64,000 nt of DNA, from the NCBI RefSeq assembly GCF_019104765.1, contig NZ_JAHRXJ010000002.1, positions 257,069-321,068 on the forward strand, written 5' to 3'. The notes beneath the pieces were generated by a model. That model searched no databases. It was not told the origin of the DNA and worked only from the letters and a program-made list of their open reading frames with translations. The DNA is from Synechococcus sp. HK05 (GTDB taxonomy: Bacteria; Cyanobacteriota; Cyanobacteriia; PCC-6307; Cyanobiaceae). This document shows positions 48,079-57,363 of the stretch, piece after piece (the stretch's first letter is position 1; the number at the start of each line of letters is the position of its first letter). The position numbers and the translations under genes were made by a program.

Positions 48079-48127
48079 GGGCCCTTGCCGGCACCCTTAC
48101 AGTGCGCGGATCGGTAAAACGCAAGCG

Positions 48128-48946
48128 GTGACAAGCTTTCTGGCAGCAGCGATCCAGCTCACCAGCACCGCTGATCCCGACGCGAACTTCGCGGCGGCGG
48201 AGGAGCAGATCGATCTGGCGGTTCGCCGCGGCGCCGAACTGGTGGGGCTGCCCGAAAACTTCGCCTTCATGGGCGATGACGAGCACCGCCTCGAGATCGC
48301 CCCTCAGCTGGCCGAGCGGGCCCAGCAGTTTTTGATCACCATGGCCCGCCGCTACCAGGTAACGCTCCTGGGCGGTGGCTACCCCGTGCCGGCTGGAGAG
48401 CGGCTCACCAGCAACCGCGCCGAGCTGGTGGGCAAAGACGGCCAGATCCTCGCCCGCTACGACAAGATCCACCTCTTCGATGTGGACCTCCCCGACGGCA
48501 ACACCTACCGGGAGTCGGCCACGGTGCAGCCCGGCGACGCGCTGCCGCCGGTGGTGGATGTGCCTGGCCTCTGCCGCGTGGGTCTCTCTATCTGTTACGA
48601 CGTGCGCTTCCCCGAGCTCTACCGGCATCTGGCCAGCGCCGGTGCGGATGTGTTGTTCATTCCGGCGGCCTTCACCGCTTTCACCGGCAAGGACCACTGG
48701 CAGGTGCTGCTGCAGGCCCGCGCCATTGAAAACACGGCCTACGTGCTGGCTCCGGCCCAGACCGGTCATCACGGCGGCCGCCGCCAGACTCACGGCCATG
48801 CCCTGGTGATCGATCCCTGGGGAACGGTGCTCTCGGATGCGGGCAGCGCTCCCGGTCAGGCTGTGGCACCGGTGGATGTGCAACACCGCCAGCGCATTCA
48901 GGCCCAGATGCCGAGCCTGCAGCACCGGCGCCCGGCCCTGTTCTGA
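48128..48946 (+). CDS. carbon-nitrogen hydrolase (Nit1/Nit2-like)
   Basis: A 272-aa nitrilase-superfamily amidase with the full catalytic triad: Glu43 in LPENFAF, Lys113 in YDKIHLFD and Cys156 in SICYDVRFPE. KIHLFDVDLPDGNTYRES is typical of deaminated-glutathione amidase (Nit1). It probably repairs deaminated glutathione or hydrolyses a related omega-amide. The start is GTG. It ends 3 bp before the amidase gene, likely in one operon with comB. Confidence 0.92.
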   Translation: MTSFLAAAIQLTSTADPDANFAAAEEQIDLAVRRGAELVGLPENFAFMGDDEHRLEIAPQLAERAQQFLITMARRYQVTLLGGGYPVPAGERLTSNRAELVGKDGQILARYDKIHLFDVDLPDGNTYRESATVQPGDALPPVVDVPGLCRVGLSICYDVRFPELYRHLASAGADVLFIPAAFTAFTGKDHWQVLLQARAIENTAYVLAPAQTGHHGGRRQTHGHALVIDPWGTVLSDAGSAPGQAVAPVDVQHRQRIQAQMPSLQHRRPALF

Positions 48947-48949
48947 GCT

Positions 48950-50062
48950 GTGAGGGCGTTGTTCTCCTCCCGCCTGTGGGCGCGTTTGTCGGGGCTGGCC
49001 TTGGCCGCTTCAGTTCCGATCGTGTGCCTGGCTTCAGCGTTGCCAGCGTGGGCGGGCAGTGCCCTGGCCGCCTGGCGGATCAACCGCTCTGGTGCGCTTG
49101 AGCTGCGCACGCCACCTGGCACCAGCATCGAAGCCTTCTTTGAGGAGGGTCGTGGCCTGGTGGGCCCCAAGCTCTGGCTGGATCTGCCGGGTGCCCCCTC
49201 CCGCAGCCGCAGCGTGCGCGGCAATGGCGCCATTCGTGAAGTGCGGGTCGGTCGGCCCACTGACAACACCACGCGGCTGGTGGTGGAATTTCGTCCGGGC
49301 ACCAAGCTCGACCCCGCGGAGTTGCGTTTGGTGGGCACCAGCGCCGACCGCTGGCAGATGCAGCTGGGTGAGGTGGTGAGTGGCATCAACCCCTTCGGTG
49401 AGGGTGACCTGGATGCGCCATCCACGCCGAGTTGGCGGGCGCGTCCACCGGGCGCTGGGGTGCCCACCGGGCCGATGCCCTCGCTGGAAGGGCTGCCCAG
49501 CGTGCCGCGCGATCGCTACAAGGTGGTGATTGATCCCGGGCATGGCGGCCCTGACCCCGGGGCTGTGGGCATCAAGGGCTTGCGGGAAACCGATGTGGTG
49601 CTCGATGTGAGCTTGCAGGTGGCGCAGATCCTGCAGGCCAAAGGTGTGCAGGTGCTGCTCACCCGCACTTCGGAAGTGGATGTTGATCTCCCGCCCCGGG
49701 TGGCCCTCGCCAACAACAACCGGGCTGATCTGTTTTTGAGCATTCATGCCAATGCGCTGAGCATGTCGCGCCCGGATGTGAACGGCATCGAAACCTTCTA
49801 TTTCCAAGACGGGCCCTCCAAACGGCTGGCGGAGGCGGTGCAGCTGCAGATGCTGCGGGTGTCCCCGGGGAGCCCTGATCGGGGCGCACGCCCGGGTCGC
49901 TTCTTTGTGATTCGCCGCACCGTGATGCCGGCGGCCCTGGCGGAGATGGGCTTTGTCACGGGTCAGCTCGATGCGCCGCGCCTGGCGGACCCTGCGTTCC
50001 GGCGGCGGATGGCCGTGGCCATTGCCACCGGCTTGCTCAATTACCTGGTCGCCAATCCATGA
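48950..50062 (+). CDS. amiC: N-acetylmuramoyl-L-alanine amidase with AMIN domain
   Basis: A 370-aa exported cell-wall amidase. A signal peptide (residues 1-36, ending in PAWAG) is followed by an AMIN-type beta domain at about 40-140, a Pro-rich linker, and an Amidase_3 domain from about 190. The zinc motif is VVIDPGHGGPDPGAVG (His198), with SIHANAL for a second His. It cleaves the amide link of peptidoglycan in the periplasm, typically for cell separation. The start is GTG. It overlaps murI by 4 bp. Confidence 0.92.
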   Translation: MRALFSSRLWARLSGLALAASVPIVCLASALPAWAGSALAAWRINRSGALELRTPPGTSIEAFFEEGRGLVGPKLWLDLPGAPSRSRSVRGNGAIREVRVGRPTDNTTRLVVEFRPGTKLDPAELRLVGTSADRWQMQLGEVVSGINPFGEGDLDAPSTPSWRARPPGAGVPTGPMPSLEGLPSVPRDRYKVVIDPGHGGPDPGAVGIKGLRETDVVLDVSLQVAQILQAKGVQVLLTRTSEVDVDLPPRVALANNNRADLFLSIHANALSMSRPDVNGIETFYFQDGPSKRLAEAVQLQMLRVSPGSPDRGARPGRFFVIRRTVMPAALAEMGFVTGQLDAPRLADPAFRRRMAVAIATGLLNYLVANP

Positions 50063-50877
50063 GCGGCGCACCCATCGGCATCTTTGATTCCGGCTTGGGG
50101 GGCTTGAGTGTCTGGCGGCAGGTGGTGCATCACCTGCCTGGTGAATCGGTGATCTACCTGGCGGATCAGGCCCATGTGCCCTACGGGCAGCGATCGGCTG
50201 AGGAGATCCAGGCCTACTGCAATGAGATTGCGGCGCAGTTGATCAGCATGGGCTGCAAGGCGATTGTGGTGGCCTGCAACACCGCTTCAGCCGTGGCGCT
50301 GGAGCCGTTGCGTGGGGCCTTTCCGCAGCTGCCGATCCTGGGGCTGGAACCCGCTGTGAAGCCCGCTGTGGAGCTCACGCGCAGCGGTGTGGTGGGAGTG
50401 ATGGCTACACCGGCCACTTTCCAGGGTGAGCTCTACCGAGCCACCGTGGGGCGCTGGGCCGGTGATGTGCAGGTGGTGGAGCAGGTGTGCATTGGCCTGG
50501 CCGATCTTGTGGAGATGGGCGAGCTGGAGGGGGAACGCTGTGATGCCCTGCTGCGCAGTTTTCTCAACCCAATGCTCAAGGCCGGCGCCGACACGATCGT
50601 GCTGGGGTGCACCCACTACCCGTTTGTGATTGAGGCGATTCGACGGTTGGTTGGGCCTGGCCTGGCTGTGCTGGATCCAGCCCCAGCTGTGGCACGCCAT
50701 CTGGGAGAGGTGCTGGCTGCTCAGGGGTTGCTGAGCGGCGGCTCCGGCGGGCGGGAGCTGCGCTTTTTCACGAGCGCCCAACCCGAGCGGTTTGATCGCG
50801 CGGTGGCCCGGCTGGTGGGTGCCCGTTGCATCAGTCAGCCCCTGGTCTGGCATCAGGGGCATTTGCATCACAGATGA
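50059..50877 (+). CDS. murI: glutamate racemase
   Basis: A 272-aa cofactor-independent racemase making D-glutamate for peptidoglycan. The two catalytic cysteines are in VVACNTASA and LGCTHYPF, and DSGLGGLSVWR lies at the start. It overlaps the amidase gene (ATGA), so two cell-wall genes are translated together. It is followed after 51 bp by the prenyl synthase gene. Confidence 0.96.
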   Translation: MSGAPIGIFDSGLGGLSVWRQVVHHLPGESVIYLADQAHVPYGQRSAEEIQAYCNEIAAQLISMGCKAIVVACNTASAVALEPLRGAFPQLPILGLEPAVKPAVELTRSGVVGVMATPATFQGELYRATVGRWAGDVQVVEQVCIGLADLVEMGELEGERCDALLRSFLNPMLKAGADTIVLGCTHYPFVIEAIRRLVGPGLAVLDPAPAVARHLGEVLAAQGLLSGGSGGRELRFFTSAQPERFDRAVARLVGARCISQPLVWHQGHLHHR

Positions 50878-50928
50878 GCCAGCGCCAGCCAGGGTGCGCC
50901 TCCTAGGATTCGGCCACCGCAGGGGGTC

Positions 50929-51900
50929 ATGGCCACGGTTGCAGAGCTGCTTCAGCCCGTCGAGGCCGACCTCGAGGCCCTGCTGAGCGATCTGCGCAGC
51001 CTGATCGGAGCGGGGCACCCGATCCTTCAGGCTGCTGCAGAGCATCTGTTCAGCGCCGGAGGCAAGCGCCTGCGCCCCGGCATCGTGCTGCTGGTGTCAC
51101 GAGCGCTGGCCGCCGATGGCGAGCTCACCGCACGCCACCGGCGCCTGGCGGAGATCACTGAGATGATCCACACCGCCTCGCTCGTGCACGACGACGTGGT
51201 GGATGAAGCCAGTACCCGTCGCGGTGTGGACACCGTGCACAGCCGCTTCAACCACCGGGTGGCTGTGTTGGCCGGCGATTTTCTATTTGCCCAGGCCAGC
51301 TGGCATCTCGCCAACCTCGATGACCTCGAGGTGGTGAAGCTGCTGTCCCGCGTGATCATGGACCTCGCCGACGGTGAGGTGAAGCAGGGCCTGTTCCGCT
51401 ACGACACCGGCCAGAGCTTCGAGACCTACCTCGAAAAGAGCTACTGCAAAACCGCCTCATTGATCGCCAACAGCGCCCGCGCTGCAGGTGTGCTGAGCGG
51501 CCTTCCCGCCCACCAGCTCGATGAGCTGTACCGCTTCGGCCGCCAGCTGGGTTTGGCCTTCCAGGTGGTCGACGACATTCTCGATTTCACCGGCAGCGAT
51601 CAGCAGCTGGGTAAACCCGCCGCCAGTGACCTGGCCACGGGTTATCTCACCGCCCCAGCCCTGTATGCCCTCGAGGAGCACCCTGCACTGGCCGGGCTGA
51701 TTGAGCGGGAGTTCAGCGAAGACGGCGATCTCGATCAAGCCCTCGAGCTTGTGCGCAACAGCCAGGCCATCCAGCGCTCCCGTGCTCTCGCTGAAGGGTT
51801 CGCGAACGAGGCGCGTGAGTCCATTAGCTGGCTGCCCGCCTCGGATTGCCGCAGTGCCCTGCTGGCGCTGCCGGAGTTTGTGCTCAGCCGGCTCTACTGA
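50929..51900 (+). CDS. sds: long-chain trans-prenyl diphosphate synthase (solanesyl type)
   Basis: A 323-aa E-type prenyl synthase. The first Asp-rich motif appears as LVHDDVVDEASTRRG and the second as VVDDILDFTG. The length and the sequence around the first motif are those of cyanobacterial solanesyl-diphosphate synthases, which supply the plastoquinone side chain. Product length was not derived from structure. The gene's 3' end overlaps the HAD gene by 7 bp on the opposite strand. Confidence 0.9.
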   Translation: MATVAELLQPVEADLEALLSDLRSLIGAGHPILQAAAEHLFSAGGKRLRPGIVLLVSRALAADGELTARHRRLAEITEMIHTASLVHDDVVDEASTRRGVDTVHSRFNHRVAVLAGDFLFAQASWHLANLDDLEVVKLLSRVIMDLADGEVKQGLFRYDTGQSFETYLEKSYCKTASLIANSARAAGVLSGLPAHQLDELYRFGRQLGLAFQVVDDILDFTGSDQQLGKPAASDLATGYLTAPALYALEEHPALAGLIEREFSEDGDLDQALELVRNSQAIQRSRALAEGFANEARESISWLPASDCRSALLALPEFVLSRLY

Positions 51901-52568
51901 AGCGCCGCGATCACCTCAGCCAAGCTGACGAGGAAGCGGTCAATCCCGGGATACAGCGCACGGCGTTGCTCAGCATTGAGGTGGTTGGGGGGCAGCACAT
52001 GCACGTGGCATCCCGCTGCACGGGCCGCCTGCACGCCTGCTGGTGAATCTTCAAAGGCCCAGCAGTGTTGGGCATCCACGCCCAATCGCTCAGCCGCCAG
52101 CAGGAACACATCCGGTGCCGGTTTGCCCTGGCCCAGATGGGGGTCATCGCCGTGCACCCGCACGCTGATGGCGGCCAGCCAGGGATGGGGTGACGCCTTG
52201 AGGGCCACGGCGGCCTTGGAACTGCTGGTGGCCAGGGCCATGGGAATGCCCAAGGCCCCGCAGCGTTCCACCAGCTCCGGTGCCCCTGGCATCGGTGCGG
52301 CCTGGACCAGCAGCGCCTCGGCGATGGGCTGGCGCACGGCCAGCAGGGCATCGCGGCTGGGGGCCGGGTTGGCACCATCCGCGCTGATCCACTGCCGCAC
52401 CTGATCGGCGCAGTCGTGGCGGCGGCGACCCCGCAGGGCCAACAGCTCAGCGGGAGTCAGGGGCCTGCCGAAATGGCTGGAGGCCTGCTGCCAGGCTTCC
52501 GCATGCAGCGGTTCGGTGTCGAGCAGCAGCCCGTCGAGATCGAACAGGCAGGCGGCGGGGCGGACCAT
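51894..52568 (-). CDS. HAD superfamily hydrolase (beta-phosphoglucomutase-like)
   Basis: A 224-aa HAD phosphatase. Motif I is CLFDLDGLLLDTEPLH near residue 8, motif II is LATSSSKAAV, and the C-terminal FEDSPAGVQAARAAG is motif IV. The cap domain is the helical subclass I type, as in beta-phosphoglucomutase and sugar-phosphate phosphatases. The substrate is unknown. The start at 52568 (MVRPAA) is preferred; an ATG 39 bp upstream is possible. Confidence 0.9.
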   Translation of the reverse strand: MVRPAACLFDLDGLLLDTEPLHAEAWQQASSHFGRPLTPAELLALRGRRRHDCADQVRQWISADGANPAPSRDALLAVRQPIAEALLVQAAPMPGAPELVERCGALGIPMALATSSSKAAVALKASPHPWLAAISVRVHGDDPHLGQGKPAPDVFLLAAERLGVDAQHCWAFEDSPAGVQAARAAGCHVHVLPPNHLNAEQRRALYPGIDRFLVSLAEVIAALQ

Positions 52569-52678
52569 CCACCCATCCTGAATCAGCACCGATCCGCCTG
52601 CGCCCATTACAGGCCTGCCGCTTGAGCGCTCAAGCCCCTTGCTGGCTCGCTTGAATGGGCGCGCCTGCCCCTGCCCGC

Positions 52679-54673
52679 ATGTCTGAGGCCCAGACCAGCC
52701 CCGCTGCCTCCACCACGATCGAATCGGTGCTGCAGGAGCAGCGGGTGTTTGAGCCGCCGGCCGCGTTGGCGGCCGGTGCCGCGATCGGGTCGCTGGAGGC
52801 CTACCGACAGGTGGCCGCGCAGGCTCAGCAGGACCCGGATCAGTTCTGGGGCGAGGCCGCCCGGCGTGAGTTGCACTGGTTCGAACCGTTTCACACGGTG
52901 CTCGATTGGAGCAATCCCCCGTTTGCGCGTTGGTTTGAAGGCGGCACCACCAACCTCAGCTACAACTGCCTCGATCGCCATCTCGAGGGGCCCCGCGCCG
53001 ACAAGACAGCGCTGATCTGGGAAGGAGAACCCGGCGATACCCGCACCTTCACCTACCGGCAGCTGCACGCCGAGGTGTGCAAGGCGGCCAATGCGCTCAA
53101 GGCGCTCGGCATCGGCAAGGGCGATCTGGTGGCGCTTTACATGCCGATGGTGCCGGAGGCGGCGATCGCCATGCTCGCCTGCGCCCGCATCGGTGCGCCC
53201 CATTCCGTGGTGTTCGGTGGGTTTTCGGCTGACGCCCTGCGTGATCGCCTGATCGATGGCGAGGCCAAGGCGGTGATCACCGCCGATGGCGGCTTCCGCA
53301 AGGACAAGCCAGTGCCGCTCAAGCCCGCCGTGGATGAGGCCCTCGGCAGCAACGGTGGTGCGCCGAGCGTTGAGCACGTGCTGGTGGTGAAGCGCATCGA
53401 GAGCGATTGCCCGATGCAGACCGGCCGCGACCACTGGTGGCACGACGTGGTGGACGCCCAGAGCGCCGACTGCCCCGCTGCGCCCATGGCGAGTGAAGAC
53501 CGGCTGTTCGTGCTCTACACCTCAGGGTCTACGGGCAAACCCAAAGGGGTGGTGCACACCACTGCTGGTTACAACCTCTGGGCCCATCTCACCTTCCAGT
53601 GGATTTTTGATCTCAAGGAGAACGACATCCACTGGTGCACCGCCGATGTGGGCTGGATCACGGGGCACAGCTACATCGTCTACGGCCCGTTGTCGAACGG
53701 CGCCACCACGGTGATGTACGAGGGTGCGCCGCGCCCCAGCAAGCCCGGTGCCTTCTGGGAGGTAATCCAGAAGCACAAGTGCACGATCTTTTACACCGCC
53801 CCCACGGCGATCCGCGCCTTCATGAAGAGCGGCCGCGAGGTGCCGGACCAATACGACATGAGTTCGCTGCGCATCCTCGGCACCGTGGGTGAGCCGATCA
53901 ACCCCGAGGCCTGGATCTGGTATCGCGATGTGATCGGCGGCAACCGCTGCCCGATCGTGGATACCTGGTGGCAGACCGAAACCGGCGGCGTGATGATCAG
54001 CCCCCTTCCGGGCGCCACCCCCACCAAGCCCGGATCCGCCACCCTACCGTTGCCTGGCATCCAGGCCGACATCGTCGACCACGACGGCAACTCCCAGCCC
54101 GCTGATCAGGGGGGCTACCTCGCGATCCGCCGTCCCTGGCCAGGAATGATGCGCACCGTGCACGGTGACCCCGATCGCTTCCGCAAGAGCTACTGGGAGG
54201 AGATTCGCCCCGCCGATGGCTCCTGGCTTTACTTCGCCGGCGATGGTGCTCGCCGTGACAGCGATGGCTACTTCTGGGTGATGGGCCGCGTGGACGACGT
54301 GATCAACGTGAGCGGCCACCGCCTCGGCACGATGGAGATCGAGAGCGCCCTGGTGAGCCATCCGGCCGTGGCCGAAGCGGCCGTGGTGGGCCGGCCTGAT
54401 GAGCTCAAGGGTGAAGGGATTGTGGCTTTTGTGACCCTGGAGGCCGGCCGCAGCGGAGACGACGCCCTGATCGCTGACCTGCGCGGCCATGTGGGCAAGG
54501 AGATCGGGCCGATCGCACGCCCCGATGTGATCAAGTTCAGCGATGCCCTGCCGAAAACCCGCAGTGGCAAGATCATGCGCCGCATTCTGCGTTCGTTGGC
54601 TGCGGGCCAGGAGGTGAGCGGCGACACCTCCACCCTTGAGGATCGCTCCGTGCTCGACGCACTGCGCGTCTGA
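52679..54673 (+). CDS. acs: acetyl-CoA synthetase
   Basis: A 664-aa AMP-forming ligase that makes acetyl-CoA from acetate. The adenylation motif [15 protein letters not shown], the WWQTETGG box and the C-terminal [11 protein letters not shown] with the acylated Lys are all present, so control by Lys acetylation is likely. An ATG 24 bp further upstream could also start the protein. It abuts the convergent DUF1350 gene with no spacing (TGA followed directly by TCA). Confidence 0.96.
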   Translation: MSEAQTSPAASTTIESVLQEQRVFEPPAALAAGAAIGSLEAYRQVAAQAQQDPDQFWGEAARRELHWFEPFHTVLDWSNPPFARWFEGGTTNLSYNCLDRHLEGPRADKTALIWEGEPGDTRTFTYRQLHAEVCKAANALKALGIGKGDLVALYMPMVPEAAIAMLACARIGAPHSVVFGGFSADALRDRLIDGEAKAVITADGGFRKDKPVPLKPAVDEALGSNGGAPSVEHVLVVKRIESDCPMQTGRDHWWHDVVDAQSADCPAAPMASEDRLFVLYTSGSTGKPKGVVHTTAGYNLWAHLTFQWIFDLKENDIHWCTADVGWITGHSYIVYGPLSNGATTVMYEGAPRPSKPGAFWEVIQKHKCTIFYTAPTAIRAFMKSGREVPDQYDMSSLRILGTVGEPINPEAWIWYRDVIGGNRCPIVDTWWQTETGGVMISPLPGATPTKPGSATLPLPGIQADIVDHDGNSQPADQGGYLAIRRPWPGMMRTVHGDPDRFRKSYWEEIRPADGSWLYFAGDGARRDSDGYFWVMGRVDDVINVSGHRLGTMEIESALVSHPAVAEAAVVGRPDELKGEGIVAFVTLEAGRSGDDALIADLRGHVGKEIGPIARPDVIKFSDALPKTRSGKIMRRILRSLAAGQEVSGDTSTLEDRSVLDALRV

Positions 54674-55399
54674 TCAGGGTTGGCGACGCGCCGGTTGCCA
54701 CCAACGGCAGATCGTCTCCGCGAGCGAGTCGATCTGCCGTTGCCGGGCCGGATCATCGGCCCAGCTGCCCAGCAGGTTTTGGCGCAGGCCAGCGCTGGCT
54801 GGCGTGAGGTGATCCCCCGGCCGCTCCAGCAGCTCGGAGTGATCGTCAGGCCGTTGTTGCAGCACCGCCAGCAGCCTCGGCGACTGGTCGATGCCATCGC
54901 GGTTGAAGCGCACCAGCAGGTTGTTGGGCTGTCGGTAGTTCGCACCCACCAGCCGCAGGGTTTCGCTGGGGGAGGGGCTGAATTCGCTCTGGATGCCCAG
55001 CCGCGGCCCCAGTTCCGCCAACAGTGGCACGCTGCGTTCGGCTGAGAAGTTGTTGAAGCTCAGTGCCGCCAGGCCGCTGCAGCCGCGGCCATTGTCGGGG
55101 GCGAGCAGGTGAAGCTTGCAGCCCAGGCTGTGGCCCAAGCGCAGGGCAGCCAGGCTTTCAGGGCGGGCGGATCGGAACAGTTTCCAGGCCTCGTTGGCCT
55201 GGGCCTGATGATCAAAGCCCGGCACATAACTCCAGGCCTGGATCGCCAGGCCGCGCCGGCTGAGGGCCTCCAGCAGGCGGCGGTAGCTGAGTTGCGGCGT
55301 GGCGGCCAGATAGCTGCCACCGATGAACTGCACCAGCCCGAGGGGGGCTCCCCCTTCAGGTTCCAGACACCAAAGGCTGCCCCGCTGGCGCCAGCTCAT
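54674..55399 (-). CDS. DUF1350 family protein (alpha/beta-hydrolase-like)
   Basis: A 241-aa protein with the DUF1350 pattern VQFIGGSYLAATPQLSYRRLLE, WSYVPGFDHQAQANEAW and LGHSLGCKLHLL. The last has the Gly-His-Ser-Leu-Gly nucleophile elbow of serine hydrolases. The family is shared by cyanobacteria and plastids and has no proven function. Its start overlaps the stop of the peroxiredoxin gene by 4 bp on the same strand. Confidence 0.88.
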   Translation of the reverse strand: MSWRQRGSLWCLEPEGGAPLGLVQFIGGSYLAATPQLSYRRLLEALSRRGLAIQAWSYVPGFDHQAQANEAWKLFRSARPESLAALRLGHSLGCKLHLLAPDNGRGCSGLAALSFNNFSAERSVPLLAELGPRLGIQSEFSPSPSETLRLVGANYRQPNNLLVRFNRDGIDQSPRLLAVLQQRPDDHSELLERPGDHLTPASAGLRQNLLGSWADDPARQRQIDSLAETICRWWQPARRQP

Positions 55400-55917
55400 G
55401 GCTGTTGCAAGGCCTTGAGGGCCTCGATGGCCTCGCGGCGGTGGGCCGGCCCATCGAGGAGGTTGTTGAACACATGCCGAATCACACCGTCGCCATCGAT
55501 CACGTAGGTGACGCGGCCCGGCAGCAGTCCCAGCACGCTGGGCACTCCGAAGGCCTTGCGCAGCTGATTGCCTTTGTCCACCAGGAGGGGATAGGGAAGG
55601 TTGTGGCGCTGGGCAAAGCGTTGATGGCTGGCTGCGTCATCGCCGCTCACCCCCCACACCTCGGCCCCCAGGGCCTGAAGATCGCTGTAGCTGTCGCGAA
55701 AGGCGCAGGCCTCCATGGTGCAGCCGGGGGTGTCGTCCTTGGGATAGAAGAACAGCACCAGGGCTTTGCCGCCGAGTTGATCGCTGCGTTGTTCGGTGCC
55801 GTTCTGATCGGTGAGGGCAATGAGGGGTGCGCGATCGCCGCGGCTCAGGGCTGCTGCCAAGACGGTTGGGAGAGGCTGGCGAAACCCTAGGCAGGGCCTG
55901 GCGCGGCCTGGGATCAT
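55396..55917 (-). CDS. peroxiredoxin Q (BCP type)
   Basis: A 173-aa thiol peroxidase. The PrxQ signature is FFYPKDDTPGCTMEACAFRD with peroxidatic Cys66 and resolving Cys71. A short N-terminal extension before RGDRAPLIALTD has a weakly hydrophobic run and could target the lumen or membrane, which is uncertain. It is divergent from the exonuclease gene, with 21 bp between the starts, so the two must share a very compact promoter region. It likely detoxifies peroxides with thioredoxin. Confidence 0.92.
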   Translation of the reverse strand: MIPGRARPCLGFRQPLPTVLAAALSRGDRAPLIALTDQNGTEQRSDQLGGKALVLFFYPKDDTPGCTMEACAFRDSYSDLQALGAEVWGVSGDDAASHQRFAQRHNLPYPLLVDKGNQLRKAFGVPSVLGLLPGRVTYVIDGDGVIRHVFNNLLDGPAHRREAIEALKALQQP

Positions 55918-55938
55918 GAAGCCGACGCGCAGCGCTCC

Positions 55939-56847
55939 ATGGACCCGGCCGAACCCCCGCAACCCTGGGAGCAGGTGGACTTGCTGAGCCTGATGCAGGC
56001 TCCGACCGAGAAGAAGGCGCTCGAGCCTGAGATCGAGCCCGTGATCGAGCCCGAGCCCGAGCCCGTCGCTGACCCTGAACCTCGCGCCGAGCCTGATCCA
56101 GCGCCCCAAGCTGAAGCGCCGCCTGAGATCGGCTCGCCGCTTGTGCCCCAGCGGCTCTTGATCCTTGATACGGAAACCACCGGCCTCGACCCGCAGCGCG
56201 ACCGTTGCATTGAGGTGGGCGCGGTGCTGTTCGATGTGCCCCGCCGTTCTGTGCTGGCCCAGGTGTCTTTCCTGCTGCCCTGCGAGCACAATCCTGCCCA
56301 GGCGGTGAACGGCATTGATCCCGTACTCACCCAGCAGCCCCAACCCTGGCAGCAGGGCCTTGATTGGTTTGAGGCTTTATTGGCTGCTGCCGATGTGGTG
56401 GTGGCGCACAACGCGGCGTTTGATCGCCAGTGGTTTGGGATTGCTCCCCTGCCCGCGATCCATCAGCCTTGGCTTTGCTCGATGGAGGACATCCGCTGGC
56501 CTGCGGATCGCCACCTCCGCTCGAACCCATCGGTGCGGGATCTGGCGCTCGCCTATGGCGTGCCGGTGTGGGCCGCCCATCGCGCCCTCACCGACTGCAT
56601 CTATTTGGCCCAGGTGTTTGAGCGTTGCAGCGATCTTGAGCAGCTGCTCCAACAGGGCCTGGAGCCCCGTCGGCTCTACCGCGCCCGCTTGTCCTATGAG
56701 GAGCGTCATAAAGCTCGCGAAGCCGGGTTCCGCTGGAATGAGCCGGTGAGTGGGGCCTGGAGCCGTCGCCTGTCGGAGCGGGAGGCGGCGTTGCTCAGTT
56801 TCCCTGTGGTGCCGGTGGAGGGGGAGCAGCAACGCCGTTCGGCCTAA
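55939..56847 (+). CDS. DEDDh 3'-5' exonuclease, DnaQ/ExoX-like, with acidic N-terminal repeats
   Basis: A 302-aa protein. Residues 28-64 form an acidic Glu-Pro repeat region. The exonuclease domain starts at LLILDTETTGLD (Asp77, Glu79), followed by VVAHNAAFDRQWF (third Asp) and AAHRALTDC (His and last Asp). All five DEDDh residues appear to be present. A short C-terminal motif, ERHKAREAGFRWN, resembles one found after the exonuclease domain in ExoX-like and DUF3820 proteins. It may take part in DNA repair or proofreading. Confidence 0.87.
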   Translation: MDPAEPPQPWEQVDLLSLMQAPTEKKALEPEIEPVIEPEPEPVADPEPRAEPDPAPQAEAPPEIGSPLVPQRLLILDTETTGLDPQRDRCIEVGAVLFDVPRRSVLAQVSFLLPCEHNPAQAVNGIDPVLTQQPQPWQQGLDWFEALLAAADVVVAHNAAFDRQWFGIAPLPAIHQPWLCSMEDIRWPADRHLRSNPSVRDLALAYGVPVWAAHRALTDCIYLAQVFERCSDLEQLLQQGLEPRRLYRARLSYEERHKAREAGFRWNEPVSGAWSRRLSEREAALLSFPVVPVEGEQQRRSA

Positions 56848-56951
56848 GCGCTCCACTGGTTTTCCTTCATCTATAGGAAGGTGAAACGCTGCTTTTCATT
56901 GCCCTGGGCATTTGCGGCCATGGTGTGGATGAAGCTTCGAGGTTGTGTGCG

Positions 56952-57203
56952 ATGGCCGTTTCCGCCCGCGGACACCCCCGCCATCCCCCCCCAGTGCATC
57001 AGCGGGTGCAGCGCTGGCAAGACACCCGCACCTGGGCTCGGCTCATCCGTGAAGCCGAGGCGCTTTGGCATGTGGATGTGCGCGACCTGCGCCGTCTAGG
57101 CGCGCTGGAGTTGTCGCAGTTGCTGGAGGAAGTGCCCCCCAGCCTTCGCCCGCGTGTGAACCGTTGGCTGGCTTGCTATCGGGTGCACACCCGGTTGCAG
57201 TAA
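56952..57203 (+). CDS. small basic protein, 83 aa, unknown
   Basis: A short soluble protein rich in Arg and His in its N-terminal 30 residues, then amphipathic helices (TWARLIREAEALWHVDVRDLRR, LELSQLLEEVPPSLRPRV). No family was recognised. In-frame upstream start codons exist, but ATG 56952 gives the cleanest protein. The 104 bp between the exonuclease and this gene contain no clear promoter. Confidence 0.55.
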   Translation: MAVSARGHPRHPPPVHQRVQRWQDTRTWARLIREAEALWHVDVRDLRRLGALELSQLLEEVPPSLRPRVNRWLACYRVHTRLQ

Positions 57204-57230
57204 ACGCTGCGTGATCGCTGCGAAGGCATA

Positions 57231-57254
57231 AAAAAACCACCCCGAGGGGTGGTT
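57231..57254 (-). terminator. intrinsic terminator after tRNA-Pro
   Basis: On the reverse strand AACCACCCC is followed by two bases, then GGGGTGGTT, and then a run of T residues. The stem begins 16 bp after the tRNA 3' end. Since the same DNA read forward lacks a T-run on the correct side, it acts on the reverse strand. Confidence 0.85.
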
Positions 57255-57269
57255 GAGAGCCGGTTGCAA

Positions 57270-57343
57270 TCGGAGCGGCGGGATTTGAACCCACGACCCC
57301 CACTACCCCAAAGTGGTGCGCTACCAAGCTGCGCTACGCCCCG
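57270..57343 (-). tRNA. tRNA-Pro (anticodon GGG)
   Basis: A 74-nt cloverleaf. The acceptor stem is CGGGGCG paired with CGCTCCG (one G-U pair) and the discriminator is A. The D stem is GCGC, the anticodon stem CCACT/AGTGG with loop TTGGGGT (anticodon at 57307-57309), and the T arm GTGGG TTCAAAT CCCGC. CCA is not encoded. It reads codons CCC and CCT. Confidence 0.97.
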
Positions 57344-57354
57344 GCGAGAAAGAA

Positions 57355-57363
57355 ATTATCACA
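57355..57363 (-). promoter_or_regulatory. extended -10 promoter element for tRNA-Pro
   Basis: On the reverse strand TGTGATAAT forms an extended -10 box (TGn plus a five-of-six match to TATAAT). Its end lies 11 bp before the tRNA 5' end, which leaves room for a start point and a short leader. No good -35 box is visible 17 bp upstream. The element contains the stop codon of the preceding Rho_N-like gene. Confidence 0.45.
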
